From: Zhengitettix transpicula
Lineage: Eukaryota > Arthropoda > Insecta > Orthoptera > Tetrigidae
Length of the DNA: 64,000 nt
NCBI GenBank assembly: GCA_037074705.1
Contig: CM073591.1
Coordinates: 33,212,587 to 33,276,586, forward strand
Direction of reading: 5' to 3'
Below the pieces are notes generated by a model. The model saw only the letters and a program-made list of their open reading frames with translations. It did no database searches and was not told where the DNA came from. The translations under genes and the position numbers were made by a program. Positions 34,215 through 45,920 of this stretch are shown piece by piece. Every line of letters starts with the position of its first letter. The stretch's first letter is position 1.

Positions 34215-35790
34215 AGTGTTTCTGACTTAATGGATGCCAATTTGCAACGGATGAGATATTTTATTGGCATGATACTTCTTTGATGAGTAGATCGTCAGAG
34301 GAAAGGGAGTAAGTGTTTCAATATTTTATTTGATAGAGCATGAATGTCGTCCATCTTACAGTAGATTATTTATATAATAAAGGTAAGCAGTCTTTCTCGG
34401 AGTAAAGACTGAATAAAATCTTTTCTGGAGGGATAAATTTTGTTTTTTTGACCTACGGGTGTACGGAATTTGTTTTATAAAAATTCTGATAACTTCTATG
34501 TATATATTTCGGGGAAAAAAAATTCTCACTGGCTTAGAAGCCCGAGAAGATTTTATTCAGTATTTATATATGTTTAAACTTGTGCTAATGACAGATATTT
34601 TGCCCACGGTGGATCCCCAAGAATTATTATTCACGTGAGTGGAGTGACGTCAGAGGTAACGTCATACCACGTGAGGGAAAAAAGTTAGTTGTTTATTTAA
34701 ATTTCGTTTTGTCAGTGGAGTGTTGATAATTTGTAGCTGTTGAAATATTTGATTAATGTTAAATAAATATTGTTTATTTATTTAACAATAATTATATCTT
34801 TTTTACACAGTTTGTAAAAAATATAATTAAATTTAATTGGATTATTTTCGATTATAGCATTACAGTATTAAACACTGTTTTATATATATGTTTAATCTGC
34901 TAAGGAAAACTATAATTTTTAATCATTATAACCATATGTCTAATGGTCAATTTATTTGCTCCATTTGTTACGTTGGTAAGGGAAATCCTGAATCGAACAG
35001 TCGACCATCTGATACATTAGTTTGTCTAACGACGTATGCAGATAGTTTGCAGTAAATTAGCCAACGCTTGATAGCTTTATCCTCGGCTTTTGTTCGCGCC
35101 GTTCGATCGAACAAATTATTCTAGTCACGAACAATACGTTCGAATGTAATTCACGATCTAATCCAGAGAATTTCGCTTCGATGACGTGTTCTTGGTGTTG
35201 GCCGCTGTGGCTTTTCGGTTATATAAATTAATGGTAAACATGCGAGGAAAATTTGGGTGTATTTAACAAGTAAAGCTAAATGAAAAAAACAACAACATCA
35301 AATTACTTTAAAAAATAATCCACGCTATGATTTTATGTGCAATGGAACTTATCACTCTAAACAATTCATGATTGTGTTAAGGAAAATTTATCCAATATAA
35401 GAATTAGAGTTTTCTTAATTGAAGCATTATTAAATTATACGTTTACTAGTTTCAGGTACGAAATTTTTAGGCACCCTCCCTTCCTATTTACCTATGCTTT
35501 CAAACTTTGTCTCCAAAATTACTTCCCTGTACATATTTCGGAACAAACTCAATTAATCCGAATTTTTATAAATCAAATACTGTATAATCCTAAGTCAGAG
35601 AAAATAAAATTTTATAAATGTTATCTTTTATTATACAATTCTGTGGAACACAACTTTATATAACATTACATACAATTAATTACATGAGAATTGGTGAATA
35701 TGAATTTCAAAGGTGAAATTTGCGCATATTTGTAAAAATTTTGTTTTCTTTAATTGTTTAAATTACGGATTTATGTTTTAAATAAAATTT
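34215..35790. other. AT-rich stretch with a short inverted repeat
   Basis: No gene. GACTGAATAAAATCTT (34408) and AAGATTTTATTCAGTA (34553) form a ~16-bp inverted pair. The second copy is preceded by TTAGAAGCCCGAG, which resembles the tail of the PLE derivative at 63.4 kb, so this may be a PLE-terminus fossil. Confidence 0.45.
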
Positions 35791-35792
35791 TA

Positions 35793-35832
35793 CTCTTGAA
35801 GAGGTCCCAAAATTTATGGACGAAACGTAAGG
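35793..35832 (+). ncRNA. Hammerhead-like motif with 4-bp stem II
   Basis: TTGAAGA, G, GTCC, CAAAATTTAT, GGAC, GAAACGTA. Stem II GTCC/GGAC is perfect and abuts GAAAC directly, as in a canonical hammerhead. C3 is changed to T and stem I is not evident. It is followed by a TTGGCTGATGTCAT tail like the pair at 27.0 kb. Confidence 0.5.
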
Positions 35833-36179
35833 TTTTTATAATGTTTTAAATTGCTCTTTATAAATCTCTGAGTAATTGGCTGATGTCATTTCATTTATTA
35901 AAAATTTCAGATACGTATAATTGTTAAAATAATATATTTGATTAGTTTTATTATTTGATTATGTATCTTACAATTCCACGACAATCATTAACAATTTATT
36001 TATATAATTTACTGCTCATTGCACCATATATATGTTCTAAATAATTAATTATAACAAATAAACGAATGATTCGTTATAAAATATTATATTTTGTATCAAG
36101 TTCCATGTACGTCATCAGCTTAATCGTCATAATATTCTCATTGGTCAGTAGGAATCGCCCGTAGTAGGCACCGCTTACG

Positions 36180-36446
36180 TTGGCTCCAGGTGAGGTGACC
36201 AGCTGTGACAGTGATTTGAGAAGAGGGCAGGATGTTATCGAGCCGTGTGAAGGGCGGGGTCAAAGGGCAGGCAGCGTGGTTGCCATGGCGATGCAGACAA
36301 GGGACACGAGGTTACTGGATCGGTCAAGGCGCGAGGAAACGTTTCGGAGCCACTACGTGATCGTCAGCGTCCACGTCACGCCTAGAAAACAATTCTTGGA
36401 TTTAATTATATCACGTTTACTTCAGGAAGAAGAATTTTTGAGATAA
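36180..36446 (+). other. GC-rich patch with an 88-codon frame, doubtful
   Basis: A CpG-containing patch in AT-rich surroundings includes GGTTGCCATGGCGATGC (near 36277) and, on the minus strand at 36331-36370, a hammerhead-like CTGACGATCACGTAGTGG...GAAACGTTT. The latter suggests a PLE terminus rather than a gene. The plus-strand frame has no recognisable domain and is not called as a CDS. Confidence 0.4.
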
Positions 36447-36449
36447 TTA

Positions 36450-37220
36450 CAGATATCCAAGGAGCAAGAAACTGTTCCAATAATTTCCCTCTGTGTTTGA
36501 CTTTCTCTTTAAACTTTTATGTTAACTACACAGATAAATACTCGGCTTGTGGTAAAGTCAAATAATTACACAGACAGAAACGTGCATAAGGACTGATTCA
36601 GAAAAAGAATTTCATTTCTAATGCGACAAAACAGAACGTTCCACGTAATTTGAAATACGTAACTTTTGCGTGTCTGGCTACCAAACAGGTCCTTGGTTAT
36701 GATACGAAACAAGGTCAGTGGGACAATAAATTGCGTATAGAAATGGGCGGAAGCAAACGTACGCTGCTGATATGAAAAACCAGGTTTACCGTCATATATC
36801 ACTTTTATGTAGGCATTGAAGTAAAAATAGCCTAAAGATCCTACGCACTTCTTACAAAGAAAAAGGGCTTCGTGCGTAATATAAAAGTTTAACTGTGTGA
36901 GGAATCGTTCGGTCAGCGTATTTATTTATTTATTGAAGAATTAATTATTTACTTGAAAATAACATCAGGTGTTGTCTTATACTGTAAATGTCTTCAGAAT
37001 AATAATAAGACGGTCTTAGCTCATTTTTAAATTATTATTTATTTTCCAAAATAAGTTATATTTTATTAATGAAAATATAAATGAAAAAACATCAGCCTAT
37101 TAAGTCTGACATTTATTATGAATAGAAATTTAAAACATTGGAAAAGAAAAAACCTTTGAAAGCCACACACGACGACACGATTTTAAAATACCCGTAGAAG
37201 TCCCATAAAAATAAGGAATA
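36450..37220. other. Unannotated stretch
   Basis: No gene, RNA or repeat family recognised. Confidence 0.4.
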
Positions 37221-37225
37221 AATTT

Positions 37226-37500
37226 TTTTATATTGATTTATTTCCAGTCGCATCAACAGATAAAGGTTATTAGGAACTAATTAAGGGAACTCATTTTGAT
37301 TTGTCGGAGACCTGATTTTGCCGAGAGTTTTTCTCACGCACATGCCTTCACCGGGATTCGAACCCGGGACCTCTGTGATGTGAGAAAGTCACGCTGACCC
37401 CTTCACCACAGGAGGTCTGCTAAAGATTTGCTTCTTAATGTTTACAAATTGTAAATAAGATGTAATAATAGGTAGTGACCTTGATATACTTTAAATCATT
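37226..37500 (-). mobile_element. tRNA-derived SINE (copy A) in a duplicated block
   Basis: Minus-strand head: CCTGTGGTGAAGGGGTCAGC (A-box region), TTTCTCACATCACAGAGG (anticodon loop CTCACA, CAC as in tRNA-Val), and the B box GGGTTCGAATCC (37353-37364 complement). The tail runs to a TAAATCAATATAAAAAA end (37226). About 75 bp upstream of the head (CACTACC...TTACAATTTGTAAACATT) are also shared with copy B, although they are not part of other SINE heads in this window. The pair therefore looks like a segmental duplication. Confidence 0.75.
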
Positions 37501-38093
37501 CTTTTTAAATTTTTATTCATAATGTTTCTGACCCAATATGCTGATTTTGCCCCCCATTTATTTAAGTCATATAACTACAACTCAGTATAACTCATCAAAA
37601 AATAGAAGGAAAGCTTTTCAAGGGAGCCGCGTCATTTAGGCCATGACATTTTTATTAAATCATCAGGATGGCAAAACGTCGAACTTTTTCCATGAGCACT
37701 TACAAATGTCTAATATCTCATACTCTACACCATTTGTCACTTAACTTTTACCATTGAGTTATCGACCAGCTCAATAGCCAATTTTTTTTTTCGTAGTCTA
37801 TTCCGCTTTTGGATCTAACAATAATATTATTAATGGCTATATCTGTTTATAATCTGTAAAACTGAATCATGATTCTTTTTTTAGAACGATGAAAAAATTC
37901 ATGGAAGCACGCACGGAATAATTAATTTTTACAACGACATAAAAAAATTTCATTTTATAACTAAAAATATTAATAGTATAAGATAATTATTTTAGGTATA
38001 ATAGGAAACTTATTTACGGATAATAAAATAATTAATGATTAAGTTAGATTATTTATTACATTTATAGAGAGATAAATGAGACAAGAATAATTT

Positions 38094-38376
38094 TTTATAT
38101 TGATTTATTTACAGTCGTAACACCAGCTCCGGTTATTAGCACCTCATTATAGGAACTTATTTTTGCCCTTATCGGGAGCCTGGTTTGACGCGAGTTTTTT
38201 CACACGCACACAAACACCCATGCCCTCACTGGGATTCGAACCCGGGACCTCTGTGATGCGAGAAAGTCACTCTGACCCCTGTACCACAGGTGGCCGGCTA
38301 AATGAGCTGCTTCTTAATGTTTACAAATTGTAAATTAGGTGTAATAATCGGTAGTGACCTTGTTATACTTTAAACA
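38094..38376 (-). mobile_element. tRNA-derived SINE (copy B) in a duplicated block
   Basis: Same orientation and structure as copy A 870 bp away: B box at 38232-38243, CTCGCATCACAGAGG, a tail with GGCTCCCGATAAGGGC and GTTCCTATAATGAGG, and the same 5' flank (TTACAATTTGTAAACATTAA). It carries a GGGTGTTTGTGTGCGTGTG stretch after the B box that is shorter in copy A. Confidence 0.75.
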
Positions 38377-38379
38377 TTT

Positions 38380-39095
38380 ATATTAGCGACCATTCGTTGG
38401 AACAGTTTCTATAGTCTTTGCCCTAAGCATGTGGTAAAACGTCTATGCTTGGAGATGGAAATATTTACATTCAGTTACATCAGATTTCATGTTACAAAAG
38501 GGTTCGAAACTTTACGAAATGTCTCAGTCGAGTGACACTTTACGTGTATTGAATTTTTTGTGTCAAAGTTGTGACGTGTCTCATCGTTCATATTGTTTGG
38601 ATTATTTTGAAGAAATCTGCGCCGTCTTTTCGGTCGTGAAGCAAAGTGACAAGGTTCTGTTTCTTGCGAGGACCCGAAGGGGTTTTCCTTGATTACGCGG
38701 TCTGACAGGGGATCGATTAGCGTCCTTCGTACCTCCACAGGCTGAGTTTTCTCCTCGACACGTCTTTGCCATTGTCCTCTGTGATATATTGTATATTTGG
38801 GGATTTATTCTTGGTTTCTTTCTTTCTACCGAGACTTGATATGATTATCCTGACTTAATCACTCCTAAATTAAGATTGATTTTTTTTTTGTAAATTACCC
38901 GCAGAATCATTTCTGTTAATCCTTGCCTTCGTTGAATAGTAAGAACTTAATTTCATATTTTTATGAAAATAGTGTTATCCCTTGGTAATTTTTGTGTTGT
39001 AGAGAATTGAAAATAATCTTCATCTTACTAAGTCATCCGGACTACGCTCAGCAATCGCAGTTATGATGTTATAAACTGAGTATAAAATCTGTGTT
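38380..39095. other. Unannotated stretch
   Basis: Antiparallel frames at 38487-38738 have no recognisable signature. Confidence 0.35.
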
Positions 39096-39099
39096 TGTT

Positions 39100-39440
39100 C
39101 CGGCATTGGAATAGTCGGCCAGCTGCCTCCTAAACTGGTCGAGGCACGGAGAAGGGAATGCTGCGTCCCCACAGCAAACTCCTCTCTCGCTATCGGAAGG
39201 GCGTGGGACAAGTACACAATGCCCGACCTACCCCATGCAGGTTTTCCTAGGGTTTTCCCTGCATTTCTTTAGGCGAATGCCGGGTAGGATCCTTAAACCA
39301 TAGCCCGGGGGCCCTAGTTAACCCTTGGCTACCTTCCTCTACCCTTTCGCATCCCCCCTTTCAAATCCCTTCCTATGCTATTAAAGGGTAGTTGCCCAAT
39401 GTGGATCACCCTCATGTAGCCTGTTGCCCTGAAAGAAAAA
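39100..39440 (+). mobile_element. R1 copy, subfamily A, 5'-truncated
   Basis: It starts within GGAATAGTCGGCCAGCTGCC and runs to CTCATGTAGCCTGTTGCCC and a short A-rich tail. Loss of the 5' part with the 3' end kept is what target-primed reverse transcription produces. Confidence 0.8.
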
Positions 39441-39572
39441 TGTGCGCTATTCCTATTGGAACAGTCGGCCAGCTGCCTCCTAAACTGGTCGAGGCACGGA
39501 GAAAGGAATGCTGCGTCCCCACAGCAAACTCCTCTCCCGCTATTGGAAGGGCGTGGGACAAGTACCAAATGG
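39441..39572 (+). mobile_element. R1 fragment fused behind the previous copy
   Basis: Directly after the A-rich tail: GTGCGCTATTCCTATTGG, GGCCAGCTGCCTCCTAAAC, and ends at GGGACAAGTACCAAATG. The 3' half is missing, with the break at the same site as in the 48772-48822 fragment. Confidence 0.75.
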
Positions 39573-40004
39573 GTGGTAAAGTCGTTTCTGACCGTCTCTT
39601 GCTTTACTAATAAAAGCCGTTCCGACGCTCTCAAAGCCAATCATTATTTTGACATTTCTGGAGGATTTACGAAGGTGGGTAAATCATATTTGCATTTAAA
39701 GCTAATTTGAAATTTTTGTCCGCAAAATTCGGATGTACTCGATCGTATCACAATCATAATTATGAGATTTAATATAAATCATAACGGTTTTTAATATAAA
39801 TAAAAATAAAAATTTCATTTTATAATGATATAATCTATAAACATACAAATTTAGTCAGAAAATTATGTTTATTAACAAAATAACTTAATATACGCACGTA
39901 TAGTTATTTTTTTCATTTTATTTCAACTTAACACTCCATTTTCTAATTAAGCTTAATTAATTCTCGTTTAAACAAATGAATAAACTCGTTCACAAAACAT
40001 CTCA

Positions 40005-40044
40005 CTAATGTTTTTCCACCTCCAATGTGTTTCATCAGTCTCCA
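40005..40044 (-). ncRNA. Degenerate hammerhead-like motif
   Basis: Minus strand: CTGATGA, AA, CAC, ATTGGAG, GTG, GAAAAACATT. The core 5' part is intact; GAAAC has become GAAAAAC and stem II is 3 bp. Confidence 0.45.
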
Positions 40045-40459
40045 TTTGAGTAACAATTTCAGTTCATGAAGAATTTTATATATATGCGACATTTATTTCC
40101 ATTATAAAATTTATCTTTGTAATTTTATAATTATGCAAACCTTCAAAATGTCAAATTTATTTTTTCTTCTTTCGTACAAAACTGCACAGGTAATTTTGAT
40201 AATGATAATTAATTTAGACAAACATTTTTACATAAAATAATCTTGTTGAATTGATTATGTTTTGCGTAAAGATATTTATGGGAACATTGCCGAATGTTAC
40301 AGATTTAAAATATCAAATTAATCATTAGTTTTCTTATCAAAATGGCGACGGATAAAAACATTGGCGATGGAATAGAAAAACATTAATAAATCATACATGA
40401 GATAAATTAAATTTAAATTTTCTGAAGATATATTAAATTTTGATCTCTTGAAATAATGT

Positions 40460-40463
<4 letters not shown>

Positions 40464-40495
<32 letters not shown>
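40464..40495. repeat. (TA)n microsatellite
   Basis: About 32 bp of alternating TA. Confidence 0.9.
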
Positions 40496-40499
<4 letters not shown>

Positions 40500-41110
40500 T
40501 ATTGATTGTCTGCTTCGTAAGATTTAATGATGGGGATTTAAAATAACTATACACTCAAGAAAAATGTGATTGTACAAAAAATTTTTTAAAAAACAGAACG
40601 AGATACTGATTATAGATATACAAAAAAATATGTAATAATTTACGTTTGTTATATATACTGTTAATATAAATGTTTACTTCATTTAAAATGCCGAAGTATC
40701 CATTCATGGAATAAAATAATAACAGCGCAAACATTTCTGTCTAATAGAATTCGTTTCCCCGTCCGTGATTCCGATTCACATTAGTCCATATTTATTGTTG
40801 AAATTTAAGTGTGAATCGCCGTCACTAACGAAAGTAGTGAACCGTAACGGCCCATCAAATCCCCGACTCAGCTGTTTTTAAAGCTCGTCCTCCAATTAAG
40901 AGCCGCTCATCTCCGATGTCGGTCGGGAGGGATTTCCAGATAACTATAAAATCTAAGGACCAGTATAAAAAAGGAAAAGGGCTCATAAACACCTGTTGCT
41001 CCAATATTCGCTTTTCCTTCGAAGATCTCGAAACTTCTTTTGCCATTATACATGGTGAAAAAGAGAAGAGAGGGTTTTCTACGTATAAAATGCACCTAAA
41101 TTGTATTGCA
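40500..41110. other. Unannotated stretch
   Basis: No gene or repeat recognised; overlapping frames at 40855-41235 on both strands look like chance ORFs. Confidence 0.35.
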
Positions 41111-41114
41111 AAGG

Positions 41115-41332
41115 AATAAATATTATTAAAATGAAAAAAAATTAACGTCTGATTGATAATAATTAATAAGAAAGACAGCCAATTCAGACAAAAAAGGTGA
41201 TCATATAAATACCACTCAATGTTCTGGTATTTCATCGTATATCAGAGGTGATGGTGTGACGTTGTGTGGTATTTATATTATCACCTTTTTTTTGTCTGAA
41301 TTGGCTGTCTTTCTTATTAATAAATATTATTA
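41115..41332. mobile_element. Inverted-repeat PLE derivative (copy i) with 14-bp target duplication
   Basis: AATAAATATTATTA flanks the element at 41115-41128 and 41319-41332. The arms (AAGAAAGACAGCCAATTCAG / CTGAATTGGCTGTCTTTCTT; TATAAATACCAC / GTGGTATTTATA) are almost perfect complements. The centre (about 41219-41255) is unrelated to the hammerhead-like core, which is deleted apart from the outer ACGTTGTGTGG. Confidence 0.75.
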
Positions 41333-41519
41333 CTCCGACTGCATTGTTCTAATGATGCGGACGACAATATCAGAATAAGTAAAGGATCAGAAACATTAAA
41401 ACCACACAACGTAACCTCTGATATTCCGTGTGAATCACTCCATATTGAAATGCTTGCGTCATACGAAAATAGTTTATCGACAAAATAAAAATTAATAAAA
41501 TGTTATGAACCTATCTTCA

Positions 41520-41705
41520 AAATTTATAATAAGAAAAATAGCCAAAAAACAGACAAGAGAAGTGATGATATAAATGCCACACAACGTTTCTGTAAACCCT
41601 GTTCCTTTCATTAGGTGCTAAGAAAACTAAAAATACACATTCATCACTTCTTTTTGTCTGTATTTGGTTATGTTTCTTATTATTAATTTTTCTTCTTTCT
41701 GTCTT
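41520..41705. mobile_element. Inverted-repeat PLE derivative (copy j)
   Basis: Left arm 41520-41622 and a shorter right arm 41645-41700. The minus-strand hammerhead-like core at 41576-41620 reads GCAC, CTAATGA, AA, GGAA, CAGGGT, TTAC, A, GAAACGTT, GTGTGG: one core change (G5 to A) and one stem II mismatch. Confidence 0.65.
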
Positions 41706-41897
41706 AAAAATATTCATGGTTGAATAATAGATCACTGTTTGGGGGTTTAGTTACTCTTTGTTTATGAGTACGAGTAGCACCTGGTGTAGAATATTTGAGT
41801 AATTCTACAGAACTTTCATTAGCTTAATAAATTTAATATCAGTATATCTAATTAGGTAAATAAATATGTAAAAATTACGTCTCTTGCGTCCTTTGAA

Positions 41898-41936
41898 ACA
41901 CCTGACGAAAGCAACAAGGATTGCTCAAACCTTGTG
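41898..41936 (+). ncRNA. Hammerhead-like motif with GCAA/TTGC stem II
   Basis: CAC, CTGACGA, AA, GCAA, CAAGGA, TTGC, then TCAAACCTTGTGG. Stem II is fully paired, and stem I CAC/GTG is present. G12 is replaced by C, so it is probably inactive. The upstream CTTGCGTCCTTTGAAA matches the copy at 14.9 kb. Confidence 0.5.
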
Positions 41937-42330
41937 GAGTTATTTAATTTTTCACTTATCGTTGTCTGTCATTTGTTTATTTATTCATCTAATTTGTATA
42001 CTTTTAACTCAGACGTTTTATATTTTATAAATATCAAAATATATCGATTAGAAAAAAGGTTGAATAAGAATCAGATGGTATTTAGCATAGAATGAAATTG
42101 ATATTAAATGAAATAAGGCAAGTAAGTGACGTCATAGAAGTTCGATACTAAGAATCAGAGTGTGAAAGAAAACTTCAAGGTAGAAACAAATTATGTTTTT
42201 ACCTATACGGGAAGTTTAATAATTAAACTCTTCTTCCGTCACTTTCCTTTACTTGATTTCTGGAATTATAGACTCTCTTTAACAACTCGAGTCAAGTTTT
42301 TATAATTCATTTTTTTGCTCATTTTTAATA

Positions 42331-42873
42331 TTTTTTTAGGGTAACAGGCTACATGAGGGTAATCCACATGGTGGCAACTCCCCTTTAATAGCATAGGAAG
42401 GGATTTGAAAAGGGGGGGTGCGTAAGGGTAGAGGAAGATAGCCAAGGGTTAACTAGGGTCCCCGGGCTATGGTTTAAGGATCCTACCCGGCAATTTGCCT
42501 AAAAGTGATGCAGGGAAAACCCTAGAAAAACCTGCATCAGGTAGGTCGGGCATTTGGTACTTGTGCCACGCCCTTCCGATAGCGGGAGAGGAGTTTGCTG
42601 TGGGGACGCAACATTCCCTTCTCCGAGCCTCGACCAGTTTAGGAGGCAGCTGGCCGACTGTTCCAATGGGAACAGAGAACAACTCTTACCGTATTCCCAA
42701 GGTCTGTGACCCCGGAACATACACCTCTCAAAACAGGCCAATGTGCCTCGGCATGTGGGAACCTTAGCTAAAAAACGGAAAGAGGAAAAGACATCCCGAA
42801 AAGTAGCCCCTTTCGTCTGACCTACACGGTTCTGCCTACGAGAGAACATCCCTCGCAGGTTCTGCCTGCCATT
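42331..42873 (-). mobile_element. R1 copy, subfamily A, near full length
   Basis: T-run 42331-42338, AGGGTAACAGGCTACATGAG, then the full set of R1 blocks to CTACGAGAGAACATCCCTCG and CAGGTTCTGCCTGCC at the sense 5' end. It abuts a (TA)n tract. The 90- and 143-codon frames inside are repeat by-products. Confidence 0.8.
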
Positions 42874-42884
42874 TTTTACACACA

Positions 42885-42885
42885 C

Positions 42886-42920
<35 letters not shown>

Positions 42921-42922
42921 TA
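42885..42922. repeat. (TA)n microsatellite at an R1 5' end
   Basis: ACACACATATATA followed by (TA)n with one TG interruption, directly adjoining the R1 copy. Confidence 0.85.
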
Positions 42923-42924
42923 TT

Positions 42925-43835
42925 TAACAACCAGTGTTGTCAGAAATTTCTTGCGTTTGGCGTATCTGTTTCTATATGGCAGCGAGTTCAAAATTTCTAG
43001 TTTTATTAATACCAAGAATATATTTTCAGTACCCTTGTTACACATGGTTCAGCATCAACAACTACCCCTTATATCTTTAAATAAAATTGTAATAAAAACC
43101 TGTATGATTAAATAAAATTGTAAGCTGTGGACTAATCCACGAATAGCGTTAGGACACGCAACTTACCGAGAAGGTGGTTAACCGCACAACATCTAGAAAC
43201 TTAACGTCACTACTATGAACGGGATGAAATGGCGAAGGTTTTTATGTGAAGAGGAGGAGGAGGTGGAAGCTTGTGCAGTGCGTGACTCTTGTCTGATCAA
43301 TAACAGATGCTGTTTAATATGAAACACGACCGCAATATTGCGCATCACCAACATTCCAATACAAACGTCCCTCTTGTAACACTCGCATGGATAAACGGAA
43401 ATACGATATACGATTTAACACAATACTCTAAAATCGAATGATTTGATAATAGTCAAGAAATAATATATTTTTTGTGAATGAATAACATTAGTGAGTAATT
43501 AAACGAGGGACTTTTAAAAGTTCTCGTATTGTTTCCCTTCCGTTTACCCTCCTTCGTGTCAGATCTCTTCAATGACTGAGTGACTCGGTTCTCCTTAAAA
43601 GTGGAATGGTGACTATAAAACAGTGCGTTTTGAAAGTCTCTCTGCACTAGAACTACGGATGTAGAAGTTACTGCATACTTCAGAAGCATGTCACAATCAG
43701 ATCTGCGGAAAATATTTTCCAATAAAATTTAAGCGGGTCGAGACTTGTATAGCCCGTAGACATCATTTTAATATGTTTATTACGTAACTGCACAGCAACT
43801 TTTCGAACACCCTGTATATATATATATATTTTATG
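42925..43835. other. Unannotated stretch
   Basis: No gene recognised. The 89-codon minus frame 43453-43722 has no known motif. Confidence 0.35.
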
Positions 43836-44065
43836 AAAAAACTGAAATATAAATACAGAGACAAAGGTAAAAAAGCGCAGCTCAAGTACAGTAAAATACT
43901 AGCAAATAAACAAAGAGAGATAAGCTGTCATAATAACACCAATCGATTTTCCCACTTACTAACCCATAATAATGTAATACCATAAACTGTTTTTCCTTAA
44001 TATAAATTATTAAGTTTATAATAATAAATGTTTGACTTTATAAAGACCCTTTATTTTATTTAGAG

Positions 44066-44106
44066 CGTAACGACGTTTCGATACATGTTCATATTTTCTT
44101 CAGGTT
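44066..44106 (-). ncRNA. Hammerhead-like motif, left PLE terminus
   Basis: Minus strand: AAC, CTGAAGA, A, AATATG, AACA, TGTATC, GAAACGTC, GTT. The core is intact, stem I is 3 bp (AAC/GTT), and stem II pairs 5 of 6 positions with G-U wobbles. Confidence 0.55.
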
Positions 44107-44199
44107 TTCTTCCTGACAATATTTTTAATAAATAGAAGGTTCACCTATGTGTTCATCATTGTCATTAATTTTTTCACAATTCGTAATGAGGGATCTTGA

Positions 44200-45200
44200 A
44201 ACTCACTCCTTAAATCAATTAAAAATTCAATAGATATGTTGATGACATATTTTGCATCGTGAAAACTAAAACGAGATTAATGAAATTTTTTATACGTATC
44301 TTCACAAACTCCAAGTTACTTTTGAATTAGATAATAACAAAACAATTGTTTTTGTCAGTAATAATATTGAAACTAACTGGTACCGAAAACGGACCTAGTC
44401 AGTGCGTATTTTAAACTATTTTTCTAACCACCCAATACACCAGAGAAAAAAACATGATATACAGCCCCATAGATAGGCCTAAGGCAATATTAATAATGTA
44501 AAAACGACCTTTATAACAGAAAAACTTAAAAAAGAAAGGCAGTTTTATTTTAAGTTCCTTTCCTTTTTAAGTTTGTCTTTTTTAACATAATTATTATCAA
44601 CAGACGTTAATTTTTATTTTATTTTACCTCAGGCAATATTTTCATCAAACGGCACATTCCACAAAACAACATCAAAATAGTTAAAAATATTTTAATTACT
44701 AATGCTTTTTCATCGAACGTTATCAATAAACATATTTCCATATGAATTGACAAACTTAATCATAATAACAATAATAACATGATAGACAGTATGTTATGGT
44801 ATTACCTTATTATGGGTTAGTAAGTGGAAAAATAAAAAAAACTTCTAACTAAATTTGACTTATCGGTTACATACAGAAAAATATTGAACATTATAAGTTT
44901 ATCAAAAAAGGTAAAGACGAAATTCCAAACACAATGTAATTTACAAAATTAATTGTAGTGAACGTAATTGCGGAAAAAGCTATATTGGACGGACCGAACG
45001 TGCATTAGGAACTCAGCTAAAAGAACAAAACGGCCAACCACAATGTACTCACAAACCATAGATTAGATGAAAACATGAATTTAATTAGGATAATGTTGAG
45101 GTGTTAGATATATTGATATATAAACGGACCCTATTAGAAATGATACATATTAAAACTACCGAAACACATTTAATTCACAATATCGACATTTTTAAGTAAA
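44200..45200 (+). pseudogene. PLE polyprotein relic: reverse transcriptase tail and GIY-YIG
   Basis: Read on the plus strand in several frames: RYVDDIFCIVKTK (about 44235, the reverse transcriptase catalytic DD motif of PLEs), VTFELDNNKTIVFVSNN, TNWYRKRT and YFSNHPIHQRKKN. Then comes a 140-bp insertion, after which FSSNGTFHKTTSK and LPYYGLVSGKI are read. The GIY-YIG part is RNCGKSYIGRTERALG (about 44960-45010), and the C-terminal tail is DNVEVLDI and LEMIHIKTTETH (to about 45190). Stops and frameshifts are frequent. Reverse transcriptase plus GIY-YIG nuclease in this order defines Penelope-like elements; in life they copy RNA at a nicked or exposed DNA end. Confidence 0.85.
44492..44631. mobile_element. 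140-bp insertion inside the PLE coding relic
   Basis: GGCAATATT flanks it (44483-44491 and 44632-44640). Removing the insert restores continuity of the PLE reading (PKAI before, FSSNG after). It ends TTATCAACAGACGTTAATTT, like the outer end of the PLE derivatives, and contains CTTAAAAAAGAAAGGCAG facing a CCTTTTTAAGTTTG complement, so it is a small inverted-repeat derivative. Confidence 0.75.
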
Positions 45201-45594
45201 TAAATTTTTGTAACTCTATTTTCTAAATTAATTATTCAGTTTTGTTAATATAAACTACACCTGTAAGTTTTTTCGTAAACCTGTGGCTATTTTGTTACTA
45301 TTTACTCATAAGTAAATTTATTAACGTTGCTGAGGGGTGACTTTTATCTTGCTGCACAGAGAAACACCCACAGTCGCAGGGTTAGTAATAGTAAATTTCC
45401 AGCCATTCATTCAGTCTTGCTACGACCGCGTTGGTGTTTGAGTGGATTGTGTGCCTCGGACCTCTTTTCTAAATTTAAGTGAACTTAATAATATGTTAAT
45501 TGTTTTTGGTGCTAATTTTTTATGATAATTTGCAAAGTTGTTTGTTTTCTGCGAACTATAGTCTGTTTTTCAAATGAAAAATACTCATCTGTTT

Positions 45595-45825
45595 CGAAAA
45601 ATTATTAATAAAAAGAATAGCCGATTACATGCAAAATCGACGGTTATGGAAACCTTGTTGCTTTCTTCAGGTGCTAAAAAAAAAGTAAAAAAAAAAACTT
45701 GACACAACTGTATTATGCGGTTGTGTCGCTATAGGCTGTAATGTTTTTATATTTATATTATCACTTCTTTTGTCTGGATTCACCTACTCTTGTTATTATT
45801 ATTATTATTTTGTCTTTGTTTACTT
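45595..45825. mobile_element. Inverted-repeat PLE derivative (copy k)
   Basis: The left arm includes a minus-strand CACCTGAAGAAAGCAACAAGG and a degraded GAAAC. The right arm reads GCGGTTGTGTCGCTATAGGC, TTTATATTATCACTTC and TTTTGTCTGGATTC. It is separated from the flanking PLE relic and ends in a (TTA)n tract. Confidence 0.6.
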
Positions 45826-45881
45826 TCCATAATTAATCTCTAAATTTAAATATTCGAAAATACCTCCACTTTTAAAATAAA

Positions 45882-45920
45882 ATCTGAAGATGATATGAAC
45901 ATGTATCGAAACTTTGTTAC
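45882..45920 (+). ncRNA. Hammerhead-like motif, right PLE terminus
   Basis: CTGAAGA, T, GATATG, AACA, TGTATC, GAAAC, TTTG. Stem II pairs six positions (two G-U). The AC/GU stem III seen in the left terminal copy is lost here (GAAACTTTG instead of GAAACGTCG). It is a divergent duplicate of 44066-44106. Confidence 0.55.

Noticed and set aside
36180..36446. 88-codon GC-rich frame as an exon
   Set aside because: No recognisable splice pair or domain, and the patch holds a minus-strand PLE-type core.
42499..42930. 143-codon minus frame and similar frames in other R1 copies as a conserved protein
   Set aside because: The frames are broken by indels differently in each copy and lie on both strands; similarity is at the DNA repeat level only.
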